NCBI GenBank assembly: GCA_012934845.2 | Contig: WNNJ02002899.1 | Coordinates: 1-64,000 of the forward strand | Reading direction: 5' to 3' | From: Pomphorhynchus laevis | Taxonomy: Eukaryota; Acanthocephala; Palaeacanthocephala; Echinorhynchida; Pomphorhynchidae | Length of the DNA stretch: 64,000 nt | Part shown: in pieces, positions 45,327-56,800 of the stretch | How positions within the stretch are numbered: position 1 is the first letter of the stretch | Layout of the letters: each line of letters opens with the position of its first letter | The notes under the pieces: generated by a model | The model's database searches: none | Told to the model about the DNA's origin: nothing | What the model saw: only the letters and a program-made list of their open reading frames with translations | Made by a program: the position numbers and the translations under genes

Positions 45327-46975
45327 TTTAAATATCACTATTGTATCTATCAATTTAAATATCACTATAGCTAAATATTATAAAAGGAACAAATGATTAG
45401 AGCCTTTTGTTATTAATCGATTAAAACGACTTGAGTTAAATTCAATAGACTTTAACTCAAGTCGATTTATCGATTTGCAGTTAAAGTCAATGTGATTAGC
45501 TCAATTTAGTTAGTTCTTCGAAAGAATTAACGTTCGAGAACAAATGTCGTACATACAAGTCTGGAAAGAAGATTAAAACTTTGAAATCCAGTACTGCGTC
45601 TTATCGGGGAGCAAAACTGGTATGTTCGGGCGTATTGAAATTGTATGATTTATTGGGCGAATAACAATAAAGAAAATCTCTTGTAATTTTTTTCAATGTA
45701 GTGCCGTTGGATGAGTTCGTCCCTTAGTATCCTTTAGCATTTATATATAATGGAGCTGAATACAATAGCAGTGGGCTGGGATCCATATATAATACTTTCA
45801 AATGCCAAATTATTGTAGCAGTAACCAACCAAAGACCAGAGACAAATTGTTTATTTCGACAACGTTTCGATCCTCACTAGGACCTTTATCAAGTCAAATT
45901 ATTGTAATCAGATTGAACAATTAGATTTTTTAGAAAAATGTTCTATATGTTCAATCTGATTACAATAATTTGACTTGATAAGGATCCTAGTGAGGATCGA
46001 AACGTTGTCGAAATAAATAATTTGTCTCTGATTGGTTACTGTTACGAAAATGTAGTATATTTAAAATAGTTGCTAAATAACAAAGATGACTTTCGCATTA
46101 AAAACCAGCTACAAAATCATTCATGATTATCAATTGATAAATAAATTTGTTCTTAAATTACAAAATCATCAACAACTCTATCTTAACCATACATACTTAA
46201 ATCTACGTCTTCTGTGCAACATTGTAACGGCCTCAGTTCCATAAAGCTCTGAACCCCCGGCCGAACCAGCGGGTCGATCTCCTACAGAACTATTCGGCGT
46301 CTCTTAACCTCCGAATGAGAAGCTCACCCGCATTCGAGGTGTACTATGGTCGTTAATTTCGAGACGATTAGCTTGATAAACCTTAGTCTTTGCTCTGGGG
46401 GACGTTCTCTAGAGAAGAAGACTAATCCCGAGATACCCCAAGAACCACAAAGGCATACTTGAGTTTTCCATTTAATGACAGATGCTGCGCCAGTTTCAGA
46501 GCCCACATATTTCTTTTCAAAATACGTTTAAGTCTATCCAGGTCAGCTTTCGCCGACCAGTTCACCGTAACGATGCACCCCAGATATTTTACCCGACTCG
46601 TGAAGATAGGGAGTGGTTGAGGCTGCAAAATGGAGGAGAGCGCAGAGGGTACTAGCCTCTTAAGTTTCTTTTTTGTTGCAGGGGCGACATGAAATATTAC
46701 CACCTTCGATTTTTCATAGTTTAGAACAAGAATGGAATGGGATAATTGATCTTTTAATCTTAAAAATAATCGACTGATGTCCAAGACTACATCTCTGCAC
46801 CTGCGTCCAGAAAACAGGGATGTAGTATCATCAGCATATACCACAAGATGTTGATCGCGTTTGAAAGCCTTGAAGATAAAAATGGAGCTAGCAAGTTATT
46901 AGATAGGGGAAAGTGGGGAACCTTGAGGCACACCTGTAATATGGTAGAACTTACGTGCATCAGGGTCGTCTTCAC
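44712..46975. repeat. Left arm of large inverted repeat
   Basis: Complementary to 59090-61345. It contains the 3' end of LINE-A copy 4, a ~900-bp non-LINE spacer (45327-46230) and the 3' end of LINE-A copy 5. The YADD-containing reading frames in the two arms differ at only a few of ~120 residues. Weaker similarity continues inward through the LINEs to about 48.3 and 57.65 kb. Confidence 0.88.
45815..46070. repeat. Foldback with hammerhead-like box (in left arm)
   Basis: Two ~115-bp arms meet near 45940. Each outer arm carries CCTAGTGAGGATCGAAACGT-TGTC (minus 45881-45858; plus 45986-46009). GAAAC-GTT-GTC has the minimal stem III and cleavage site of PLE hammerheads, but CTGANGA is changed and stem II is almost absent, so it is at best a relic. 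Confidence 0.65.
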
Positions 46976-48880
46976 TGTAGGACCGCTTGGTTTACATCAG
47001 TATCTATACCCTGTTAACAATTCTCGCAGGCAACCTCAGGTATCTGAAAGAGGAGATAAGGAAGGGAATGGAAATGCGGTCAAATGCTGCAAGCTGATGA
47101 CTGTTATCTTGACAAAACTGATGAACTTCACTAATAGCTGAATGAACGGAGCGGCCTTTAACAAACCCATGAACACACGGTAAGATTAAGTTACGCCTAC
47201 TTAAATGATCGTAGATTCTACGCGCAAGCGCTTTTTCGTAGATTGATATGAGGGAATTTTGAATCGAAATGTATCGCAGGTTTTTTGGACGTAAACCGAT
47301 TTTTTCTTGGGTAAAAATATACGTCGGCTACAATTGATGCCGTCTACATCAGATAGTGAGGCTCACAGCATTGTGACGGCCACTTCTCTTTTTTGATCGG
47401 CTGTCAAAAGCTGACAAACTCGAGAAGAGAGTATAGCGACGGATTTGGAGGTGCCCAGAAGTGGGCCTCGGGAGTTGAGGATACTTGTAACAGATAAGTC
47501 CCTGCTTCTGATTTTACCCCAAGGCGGGATTGGCTGGTAGGGCTAGTGACTCTTCCATAACTCTATCAAGTCCAACGCTATCAATCCAACCCAATGCCCT
47601 CTTCTGCCAGCAGACAAACTTATCCTTAATATCTTCCAGAAGGAAGTCGAATAGAGACTAAGACGAGCAATACTAGTCCTCTCCCTACTCAGCTGGAGCC
47701 TATATCTAGAACTCCAGTATTCATTCGAAAGAACCAGCCGGAAGGAATCAGAGAGATTGGGAAGGTATAACATTTTTGCCAGGACCTTGAGTTTTGTTGG
47801 ATTGGGATCGTAAATTCGACCTTTATAGGTCGTAGAAAGGATAACGGTAGCTTGTGAAGAGAGGTAGGAATTAAATTCAGTCAAACTCTTATTCCCTATC
47901 TTGGGTAAGAGTTGTATAGCTACCTGAAAGAAGGCCACTTTAATAAAATCAAAGTGGAACCTCCTTCTAAGCAACGTATCTTCCTCCAGCAGCCAGCGTA
48001 TTAGGTCATGATCGGTGGTCAGCTCTTGGCGCGACTGCTCAGTGCAGATGCGTTTTAACAACTACATCCTATGTAGCAGTAATATGTCGAGGAGTGACTT
48101 TGTTGTAGAGCAATGAAAGATGGGAGTTGGTGGCTTATGTATACGACAGTTAGTCGTTCCTGACTCTGCGGAGTGCATCATTAATTCAACACCCAGTTAT
48201 ATCGTTGAAGTCATTGTGTAACATGTCATAGCCGTTACCAACAACTCGGTCCAGGAGGTTACGATTCTTGTGAATCTCCCCCGGTCGAATTTAGACATTG
48301 GCGGCTATACTGATGCTTTTACCGTTCTTGACTCGTGATATAACTAAGCAAGAAAGGGCTGGACACGAGTAGTTTAATAAGAGGGAGGACCTTAAGGAGC
48401 TTTTAACTAAGTTTCGAAGATCTTGTAAAGAAGAGGAGTGTGGAGGGGTTATATACGGAGTAAAGTGGGTGATTATATGCTTAGGGATAAATCGAGTTAT
48501 GTCCTGGGGGAGAGGGATAGACCGAGTCTCCTGAAAGACTATAAGATCTGCATCTCTACCAGATAAAAGGCTAAGTTCAGAAGCACCCCCCAAATTCCAC
48601 TGAAGAATATTCAGTGAAAAAGGCTATTGGCTACTTCCCATTGCGTCAATGTAATCGGAGTTGGACACCTTCCACCTAGTCGAAACTAAAGATTATAAGG
48701 TTGACCTTTCCGCTTCCAGCCTCGATAAGTGCAGTCATTTTCCTCTTGGGCATTATCTTCAGTTTCCTACGCAAGGCTCCAATATTTTCCGATCATTGCC
48801 AGTTTTAAAGAGGCTAAGGCCTGCGGTGACGAAGCGATCCGTTTCTTTGATCTCGCGGCTTTTTAGATTTAGCAACTGAT
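46230..48880 (-). mobile_element. LINE family A, copy 5
   Basis: Minus-strand copy with endonuclease (48593-48291), linker (48061-47543, LRRRFHFDFIKVAFFQ) and RT (47.2-46.32 kb, MVYADDTTSLFSGRR and KYLGCIVTVNWSAK). It begins near 48880 with a worn ORF1 end. A ~50-bp loss near motif A and several frame changes make it inactive. Confidence 0.85.
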
Positions 48881-48899
48881 GTAAGTGGACTTTGAACCT

Positions 48900-49814
48900 C
48901 ACCAATCTTTGCCATTAGGTCTTTTATCAATTCGGTCATTTTTTATCTATTGATTCTTGGAGATTGGCCTCAACAAGCCGTAAGAGGTTTGAGTCAGACT
49001 TATTAAAATTAAAATTAATTTTAATAGCTGTTAAATTATTTTACATGAAGCATTACACATGTATCATATTTAGATAATATGTATCTTATCTGAAGTATCA
49101 GATAAGTTAAATGATATAATATCGATAAAATATCTAATATGTTATCCTATATATTCAGCTAACATAAAAGTGTTTTGAACGATGCGTTCGTAATTGTTAC
49201 ATCTAAAACAAATCAATTTCAATTATACGTTTAATAAGTACGTTATTTTTATGTTTACAATCCGTCTGACCACGTTTTCTGGACTTTATGCTTCTATAGA
49301 AATTTTGAAATCGTGTTATTTTATTTGCGACATTTTATGTAAATCATCTAATTGAATTTTACGATTTTCATGATAAACGTTATTTTTGTTTAAATTGTAT
49401 TTATATTATAAGAAATTAAAATTTATTTAGGCATTTTAAATTATTTATTGTAAATTGCAAAGTATTTACCATGAAGAATATATAAAAATGACAAAATATC
49501 AAATTAGGACATTTTTAATTAAATAATAAATAATTATAATAAATAATTGCTATAAGATTTTATATAATTTATATCAAGTTAAAATTTAAAATTGTAATTT
49601 AAATTTAAACATTAAAACATTAGATAAACGCTGTGAATGTATGTGAATCTCTTCCTGAATAAATTTAACATCACTGTGTAAATTCACTTTTTGTGCAAAT
49701 TTAATACCGATATCAATGGAAAAAATTCTAAGATTTTGCTTTCGATACATCGGTATACATGAAACAAGAACGATTAGTAAAAGTTAAATCAGATTAAATA
49801 ATTAACAGATTATT
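48900..49814. other. Non-coding, presumed 5' flank of the M1AP-like gene
   Basis: AT-rich, no frame supported. Confidence 0.4.
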
Positions 49815-49893
49815 ATGGAAGGTTACACAAGCGAACTGCAAATTTCCTTAGATATGGAACATGAATTTCAACTTCGCTTTTGTCAAGACATCT
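49815..49893 (+). CDS. M1AP-like protein, exon 1 (tentative)
   Basis: Open from ATG: MEGYTSELQISLDMEHEFQL then RFCQDI. If the weak donor GTGAAA at 49894 is used the exon ends in phase 1 and joins exon 2 (phase 1) through a Ser codon. A better-looking donor GTAAGT at 49917 would include an in-frame TAG and does not keep the exon 2 frame. This exon is the least certain of the gene. Confidence 0.4.
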
Positions 49894-50310
49894 GTGAAAA
49901 TTACAAACTATAGCAGTAAGTTGCTTGCTTCAGAAGGAATCCTTGTATTGCGTCATAAATATCGTACGTTCGCATTTCAGTATTAATTTGAAAATATTAT
50001 TTATTTATTTTACGGAGCAAATGCGTGCCAGCTGCACCGTTCCAAGTCCACTAAAATATTTTATTTTTACATTAACAGATCAACTTATATTTTACGAATA
50101 ATAATTATAAATTGTAGATATAATTAGCATAATTTTAAAGGATAAAAAATATTAAAAATTTTGGTTAACAACCGTTAAATTTAACCATTGCATTATATTT
50201 TTAAAAGATAGCTAATTTGTCTATGTTAAACGGTAACGATGAGATGATTTCAGTAAAGCAACCGGGTATGACTTTATTCTGTAATATCTGATGATAACAA
50301 AATTATTTAG

Positions 50311-50471
50311 CACGAGTTTTGTTGCTTGAATGCTACGAATCTGCACAAGGACTGGCCTTGATAGATTTAGTTTGCCACAATCTCAGAGATTTTATCTCTC
50401 TAATTTCAAGTCACGGATGTAGTCAACGAATCCCTTTATTCGCATTCATTGTAGTTGGCAAATTTCACGAG
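50311..50471 (+). CDS. M1AP-like protein, exon 2
   Basis: 161-nt exon between acceptor AATTATTTAG and donor GTAGTT, reading RVLLLECYESAQGLALIDLV, CHNLRDFISLISSHGCSQRI, PLFAFIVVGKFHE. As I remember vertebrate M1AP (meiosis 1 associated protein), this aligns with RLLIVHIALPSW, LCEALQNFFSLAC and RMSLFSLYMVQDQHE, that is an alternating strand/helix, vWA-like N-terminal fold. In mammals M1AP works with TEX11-SHOC1-SPO16 in meiotic crossover formation. Confidence 0.62.
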
Positions 50472-52726
50472 GTAGTTTAGAAAAAAATAATTAAATATAT
50501 ACGTAATACAAAATTCCAAATAAATTATTTAGGCTCGTGTTCATAACAGAAACAACTTTGCCAAAAGTTGTCAAAATATTTAAAATATCCAAAATATCAA
50601 AATATTTATAGCTTCAATCAGTTCAATTTTATTCATATATTTATATTTACTTTATGGTTGAATTTTTGTTAGATAAGCGTTATAATTATTATAATATACG
50701 TAAATCTATTTCTGAATATAAGGTAAAGATTATATTCAAATAAAATATTCATATTCTATAAAACTTAAAAACTTGTTACTATTATTTTGATAATGAATAA
50801 ATTTAAGTATTTTTAAGATAGTATCGCCATAGATCTGTCCCAATATACATTACAGTTGACTGATCGCAAAACACCCCGACACTTCTTTTATCGCTGACCA
50901 AACACTGTCGCTAATTAAACCTTGTATCTTATCAAATCCTGTCGCTGATAAAGCCATGTCGCTGACTAAGCCCTCTCGCTGGTCAAACACTGTAGCTGAT
51001 CAAAACCTCTCGCTGATCAAACCATGTCAATGAACCATACCTTGTCGCTGTTTAAACCCTATCGATGACTAAACCCTGCCACTGATAAAATCATGACGCT
51101 GAACAAACTGTCGATTATCATACCCTGCCACTGATCAAACCCTACCACTGATCAAACCCTGCCACTGATATAAACTGCTGCTGATCAAACACTCGCTTAT
51201 TAAATACTGTCTCTTATCAAACACTTTCGCTGATCAAATCCTACCGCTGATAAAACCCTGCCGCTGATCAAACCATACCACTGGTCGAACACTAACGCTT
51301 ATCAATCACTGCCGCTTATCAAACTCTATCGCTTATCAAATCCTATCGCTTATCAAACCCTATCACATATCAAATCCTGCTGCTTATCATATACAGTCGC
51401 TTATCAAACCCTGTCACTTATAAAACCCTTATTGCTTATCAAACCCTATCACTTATAAAACTTTATCACTTATCAAACCCTGTTGCTTATCAAACACTAC
51501 CGTTTATCGTGCCATTTTGTCAATCAACCATAATCGCTTATCAAACCCAATCGCTGATCAAACTCTGTCACTGATCAAACAATGTTGCTGATCAAATACT
51601 GTCGCTGATCAAACACTGTCGCTGATCAAACCTGCCGCTGATCAAACACTGTTGCTGATCACACGTGCCGCTGATAAAGTACTGTCGCTTGTCAAGTACG
51701 GTAGCCAATGAAACCCTGCACTTATAAAGCACGTTTACTTATCAAACCCTGACGCCAATGAAATCCTGCACTTATCAAACACGGACGCTTATCAAACCCT
51801 GTCGCTTATCAAACAATGCCCTTTATAAAGACAATAGCTTAATAATCCGTCAATCATTAAGCTCTCTCGCTTATCTAACATTGTCGCTTATCAAACCCTG
51901 TAGCTTATCAAACTGCTGTCTCTTATCAAACTCTTTGTATTTCGAAGAGTTTATTTTACTTATCAAACTTTGTTGTTTTTTAAATCTTATTGTTTATCTA
52001 ACACTTCCGTTTATTAAACTCTTGCCTTTATAAAACTCTTATAATATTGACAGTCGACAAGCCTATTTACCACATTAACGAATAAAAATTGAGACAAAAA
52101 AGTAAATTAAAGTAAACATTTGATTTTCTTTTTGAAATTAATCTTTGATTTAATAGCTTCTCTTGGAATGTAATTTCAATTATTGATTACTCGGTCTGTC
52201 AAGCAATTAAGCTTGTTTAACCTCTAAATAGTAAAATCATGACTCATAGTGTTAGTTGAAATCCACAATGGAGCATAACATTGATGGGACTTGTGGGAGT
52301 GACTCCTAGTGTAATACACTCCTATTAGAGTGTATTCGGCAATTGCCTAATTTTATACTTTGTCGTGCAATTTGGAAATTCACTAGAATTTAAAATTATT
52401 ACAAAAAACTAATTATTATTCATTAATCGTTAAGATCTCGAATGCCAAATTGATAAATAAAAATTTATTTGAAAATATTGCCAACACAATGAATACATTT
52501 TATATGATTGTAATTGAGATGTATCTCATTTATTTACAAAATTAATGACCTACCAGTTCCTTTGCGAGCTCTTAAAAATACAATGGCCATTTTAGATGTC
52601 GTTCTTTGCGAGCTCCAACAAAATTAATTAATAGTTATGTCCATTTCACATAAATATTAATTTTACTTTATATGTTTTTATAATTATTTTTACTTTATTT
52701 ATTTTAATTTCAATTCACTTTATTAG
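50472..52726 (+). other. M1AP-like intron with large minisatellite
   Basis: 2,255-bp intron; half of it is the 17-bp minisatellite at 50865-52040. The acceptor is CACTTTATTAG. Confidence 0.6.
50865..52040 (+). repeat. Degenerate ~17-bp minisatellite
   Basis: About 65-70 head-to-tail copies of a unit near CTGTCGCTGATCAAACC, with a block of TTATCAAACCCTGTCGC variants from about 51290 to 51530 and again after 51700. Copies differ at several positions, so it is old. Units contain TGATCA palindromes. Confidence 0.9.
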
Positions 52727-52906
52727 GTTGTATGTACACTTTTACCCATAACTGAACATGTTCGTTCTTTGACGCACTGCCTTGATAGAATATATAGTTT
52801 GACATCAATGCGCTCTGGAAACTCGGATTTTCTATCGTCAGATAGCAAAGGTTTTGCGACAATACATGCTTTTCGATCTACATTCACTCAATTTAATTCC
52901 AATCAG
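52727..52906 (+). CDS. M1AP-like protein, exon 3
   Basis: Exactly 60 codons between acceptor TTTATTAG and donor GTATGT, phase 0 at both ends: VVCTLLPITEHVRSLTHCLD, RIYSLTSMRSGNSDFLSSDS, KGFATIHAFRSTFTQFNSNQ. It continues exon 2 as HE-VVCTLLP (M1AP: HECILPF) and then matches the L--C(I/L)--L spacing and the S----GLQQFKQ-like helix of M1AP. The 3' half of this exon is repeated downstream (see 52818-53285). Confidence 0.65.
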
Positions 52907-53285
52907 GTATGTGGTGATATAGAAGTATGTGAAAGTAATAGGTTTTTAACAATAAAAGCAATAATTATTAAATAATCATATATTATTTTCTGAAAACTCG
53001 GATTTCCTATCATCAGATAGCAAAGACTTTGCGACAATGCACGCTTATCAATTTTGGTTCACTAACTTTTATTTCACCTAGGTGTGTGAGGATATAGAAA
53101 TATGTGAAAGCAATAATTGCTAACAGCAAAAGCAATAATTTTATTCAGAAATAAAATATTATTTATCGAAAACTCGGATTTTCTATCATTGGATAGCAAA
53201 GACTTTGCAACACGCATATCAATCTTGGTTCACTAACTGTTATTCCACCCAGATGTGTAGTGATATAGAAATATTTAAAAGTATT
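52818..53285 (+). repeat. Tandem triplication of exon 3's 3' half
   Basis: Three copies with a 175-177-bp period start at AAACTCGGATT (52820, 52994, 53169). Copies 2 and 3 keep NSDFLSSDSKDFAT and NSDFLSLDSKDFAT and a splice-site-like GTGTGTGAGGATATAG / ATGTGTAGTGATATAG after the coding part. Copy 2 is still open (HAYQFWFTNFYFT); copy 3 is broken by a deletion. Confidence 0.85.
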
Positions 53286-53654
53286 CAGTTTTGATTGTCA
53301 AATGAAGTACAGAAGAAACATTCTTTGCATTCTTCATAGAAAATCTTTGAATTTAATCATTGAGTTTTAGATATAGAAGAATTTAAATAACTATGATAGA
53401 ATTGTATTATTCGTAAAAACTACGAACTTTTAGATAAAAGTACACGATGAGAAACTAAAGTACAAGATTTATCTTTTATATAATTACGCCATTAATAACT
53501 AATATATTAACTTATTTAAGATACAATTATTGCAAACTACAATTGGTGGTTTGGATATATAGACAACCAATTGTTAATTGGTTACATTTGAATGTCGTAG
53601 AAATTATCATATCTAATATCATTGAAAACCACAATGGTAGCAGCGATCAGTCCA

Positions 53655-54410
53655 GGGTTGCACGTGATGCGGTCTCTTGGAAGAAACGACAGGAGCGCAG
53701 CTTCAGAACAATAACATGTGGACTCGGATGGTAACGAAACCACTGAATTTCTCGAACTCCTAACAATGACCAGGAAGAAGGACGTGTATATATTCAAGAC
53801 AGTTTAAAAAATCTGTCTTGAATATAAATACTTAAAATTGAAAAAGCCCAAAAGCCCATTTACTTACGTTAATAAGTAAATTCTTCAATTTGCTGATGTG
53901 ATAATATATATGAATGCCATAGTAATTATCATATTCTAATCAGATTTTATAGAATTCGCTTATTTACAACAGGAGTATCAGACGATAGTAAGACAGCAGA
54001 CCATATTTTAATTAATTTCAATCTCGCGGGCCGTACATACCAATCTTAAAATGGGGTATTTTAAAAAATATTATTACAGTAAAAATCTTACGTAGTTCCT
54101 AAATTGTTATAATTGTATTCAAAACAATTAAAAATGTTACAAATTGTAAAAATATCAAACAAAATCACAAAAAAACATTTAATTTAGGAAAATTCGTAAA
54201 ATAATCTCACTGGTAGCACAACATCCTCGCACAACATCCTCACGCGAATCGCATGCGACCCACGGGCTACGTGTTTGACACCCGTGATTTACAAAATAGT
54301 CAAATTGGCATGTTCGTTGTATAGTTTAATATTCTTCTATATATATGTTCATGAGCAATGAACTCTCAGTAATATAGAAAAATATTTATTCAAAAATGAT
54401 TCCGGTCATA
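53655..54410. repeat. Inner inverted repeat, left arm
   Basis: Complementary to 56385-56800, interrupted by the hAT element at 53970-54286. It includes an internal hairpin TATTCAAGACAG / CTGTCTTGAATA (53791-53823). It lies in the intron between exons 3 and 4 of the M1AP-like gene; the partner lies in the intron after exon 5. Confidence 0.85.
53962..54294. mobile_element. hAT-type MITE with 8-bp target duplication
   Basis: 317-bp element (53970-54286) between two copies of ATTTACAA (53962-53969 and 54287-54294). Its ends are CAGGAGTATCAGAC and, on the other strand, CACGGGTGTCAAAC, 10 of 14 bases alike, with GCCCG(T/C)GGG-like subterminal sequence. The 8-bp duplication and CA-GTGTCAAAC ends are those of hAT transposons. 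No transposase: non-autonomous. The partner arm at 56.5 kb has the empty site with one ATTTACAA. Confidence 0.85.
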
Positions 54411-55302
54411 ACCTCTTTCATCAGCTTGAACGATTACAATTTATTTTAACTTAATTTCGAGTACCACCAATGTTGCCATGAATTATAATTAACCTAAATG
54501 TTTAGGATTAGTTACTGTGTGGCATACCACGCCGTCATTTTTGTCCGTTTCTTAGTGATATCTGATAGACCGTAATTTAAAAAGGCGCCTATATTAATTT
54601 ATACGACAATTTAACCAGATGTCTTATTAGCGACGTATATCTTACTTCCTTGATCCGACTTGTACATTTATGATATTTTGTTTTTTAAGTTATAGTTCAT
54701 TCTGTTATCACACGATAACTTGTCAATTGTAAAAGTATTCACTCTATTTTGAAGCAGCACCTGCACCGCCGGTCCTCACTAGCTTTACTTCCTCCACGAT
54801 TCCGGATATATCGAGTATTAATGATTTCGAGGATCGTTTTGCTTCGAGTAAATTTAATGTTTGAAATTAATAAGCTTTGCAGTCAGTAGTTCAATAGCAT
54901 TTAGAAAAGATGTTTATATATTTGTATTGCTTTTTAATATATTGTATTCATAGGTCAAATCAGATTTGATATCCCTTTAAGGGTTCTTAAACCAAATTAA
55001 GCACATAGCCTAAACCAATCCTAACACTGAAATCAAATTTTATATAAAAGAATCGATTTTACGAATTCTAAGATTTTATTTTCATAAGCATTAAACCTTT
55101 TAATTTCATTGCAATTTTAATTCTATAAATAAATCAATTCTTCTTCTTATTCTTCAGCCTTTGTCCCGCTTTGAGGCAGGGTCGGCTAACCTATAAATAA
55201 ATCAATTAATATAATTATATCATTATATATCCTTCCATATTAATTTGACTTAAAACTTCATAAATTTCCTTTCCGGTGACATTTATAAATTATATTATCT
55301 AG
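54411..55302. other. Intron sequence, unassigned
   Basis: No gene. A segment CAGCCTTTGTCCCGCTTTGA and GGCAGGGTCGGCTAACC (55156-55192) looks like a fragment of a dispersed repeat because of its GC-rich, unique composition. Confidence 0.4.
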
Positions 55303-55404
55303 GATGCTTTATCCTATGGTTTGGATATTTCATTATTTACTCTAAGAAATCCAAATGCAATTGTCGAAAATATTCAAAATATTCTGAAATTTGACGATAG
55401 CCAG
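55303..55404 (+). CDS. M1AP-like protein, exon 4
   Basis: 34 codons between acceptor TATTATCTAG and donor GTAAAA, phase 0 on both sides: DALSYGLDISLFTLRNPNAI, VENIQNILKFDDSQ. It matches remembered M1AP (A)ALTYTSLEITILTSQPGKEV-VKQLEEGL, including the strand SLEI-(T/S)-ILT and the following helix. Confidence 0.68.
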
Positions 55405-55581
55405 GTAAAAACAAAAAGTTTATCGATAAATCAACAACCCATGTTTCCCAATAGACCTTAACCGTTTATCAATTTCTTCGTAGTGGATACGAACACTCGA
55501 ACAGTGTAACGCACAAGTCATCAAATGTTAAATATGTTTCTCAGGGTATATTCTGCGATTGTCAATAGTTGCTCATCAATT

Positions 55582-55678
55582 CTAGTTGATAATTTAGACA
55601 GCATTACCATTCTGAAAATATTTAAATCATGGTTGCATCTGGATGTAATGATCGATAGACTAACCCTCTATGTAGAAG
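55582..55678 (+). CDS. M1AP-like protein, exon 5 (5' end uncertain)
   Basis: Frame SCSSILVDNLDSITILKIFK then SWLHLDVMIDRLTLYVE, ending in phase 1 at donor GTTCGT (55679). It matches M1AP IDNDIVSMEIFFKAWLHNSG and the following helix. The acceptor is unclear: AG sites at 55550 and 55581 both leave one extra base, so the join to exon 4 needs a further small exon (a candidate, TLTVYQFLRS, lies at 55450-55480). Confidence 0.6.
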
Positions 55679-56384
55679 GTTCGTGAATGTTGCTTCCGAA
55701 TTTTACGCATCATATTTTGCGTTTGATGTATTTTGATTAATATCTTATATGATTATTTTATAAAATGTATTATTAATCACTTTGTATAACTTTGAAAATA
55801 TCTTTTAATATTCAATTATTGATGAAAAATATTGTTAGAATACAAGGCTTTTAAATTATTGAATATCTGCATTTCTGTTTTATGCAGGAAATGTGTTTTG
55901 AGGAACTTCACGAATTCGAACCTTAAAAAAGCTTTGAAGAATCGCTGCAATAATTTCGAATGCTTTTCAAAAATCTACACAAGTGCCATATTTGTGGTAC
56001 ATCTGATGATGATCAACAAATAATTTACCTCCGCTCGAGAAGTAAATTATATCTAAATGTAAATGTATAATCAGGTTGTACGATCTTTAATACTAATTTA
56101 ATATTTTAATGATTATAATTAAAATATAAAAAATTTTAATATTTTTAAAATTATTATAAGTCGATATCTATGATTATTTCCTATTTATGCACCTAAGTTT
56201 CATCTAGCATCGCGAGGAACTCCTGGTGTCCTCACAGTTATCACAATAGCAGTCGAAACACACGTTTAATCACTACATCTAACTGACGATGACTGCTGCG
56301 TGGTTAAGAAAGTCTCGGAGTGATACATTAAACTGTTGGACCTGATAATCAAAGTCTAGTTATTTAGCAGCAATATATCAATGA

Positions 56385-56800
56385 GAGTGATATACTTTGG
56401 CTAAATCACTGAGAGTTCATTGTTCATGAACATATATATAAAAGAATCTTAAACTATACAACGACCATGCCAATTTGGCTATTTTGTAAATTAACGAATT
56501 CTATAAAATCTGATTAGAATATGATAATTACTATTGCATTCATATATATTATTACATCAGCAAATTGAAGAATTTACTTATTAACGTAAGTAAATGGGCT
56601 TTTGGGTTTTTTCAATTGTAAGTATTTATATTCAAGACAGATTTTTAAAACTGTCTTGAATATATACACATCATTTTTCCTTGTCATTGTTAGGAGTTCG
56701 ATAAATTCAGTGGTTCATTACCATCTGAGTCTACACGTTGATTGTTCTGAAGGTGCGCTCCTGTCGGTTTCTGTCCAAGAGACTGCATCACGTGAAACAA
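56385..56800. repeat. Inner inverted repeat, right arm
   Basis: Complementary to 53655-54410 without the hAT insertion; carries the same TATTCAAGACAG hairpin (56630-56665). Confidence 0.85.

Noticed and set aside
49894-49918. Use of the consensus-like donor GTAAGT at 49917 for M1AP-like exon 1
   Set aside because: The exon would contain an in-frame TAG and the leftover phase would put exon 2 out of frame.
50865-52040. CRISPR-like look of regularly spaced ATCAAACC motifs
   Set aside because: Units are contiguous 17-mers that drift gradually, with no constant repeat and unique spacer alternation. The host is eukaryotic, so it is a minisatellite.
55156-55192. GC-rich fragment CTTTGTCCCGCTTTGAGG, possible SINE piece
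   Set aside because: Too short to show boundaries, promoter boxes or a tail; noted only as a likely dispersed repeat.
55888-55926. A terminal exon EMCFEELHEFEP-stop after M1AP-like exon 4
   Set aside because: It has a good acceptor, but exon 5 (SWLH motif) and exon 6 match the family better and lie in the expected order; kept only as a possible alternative end.
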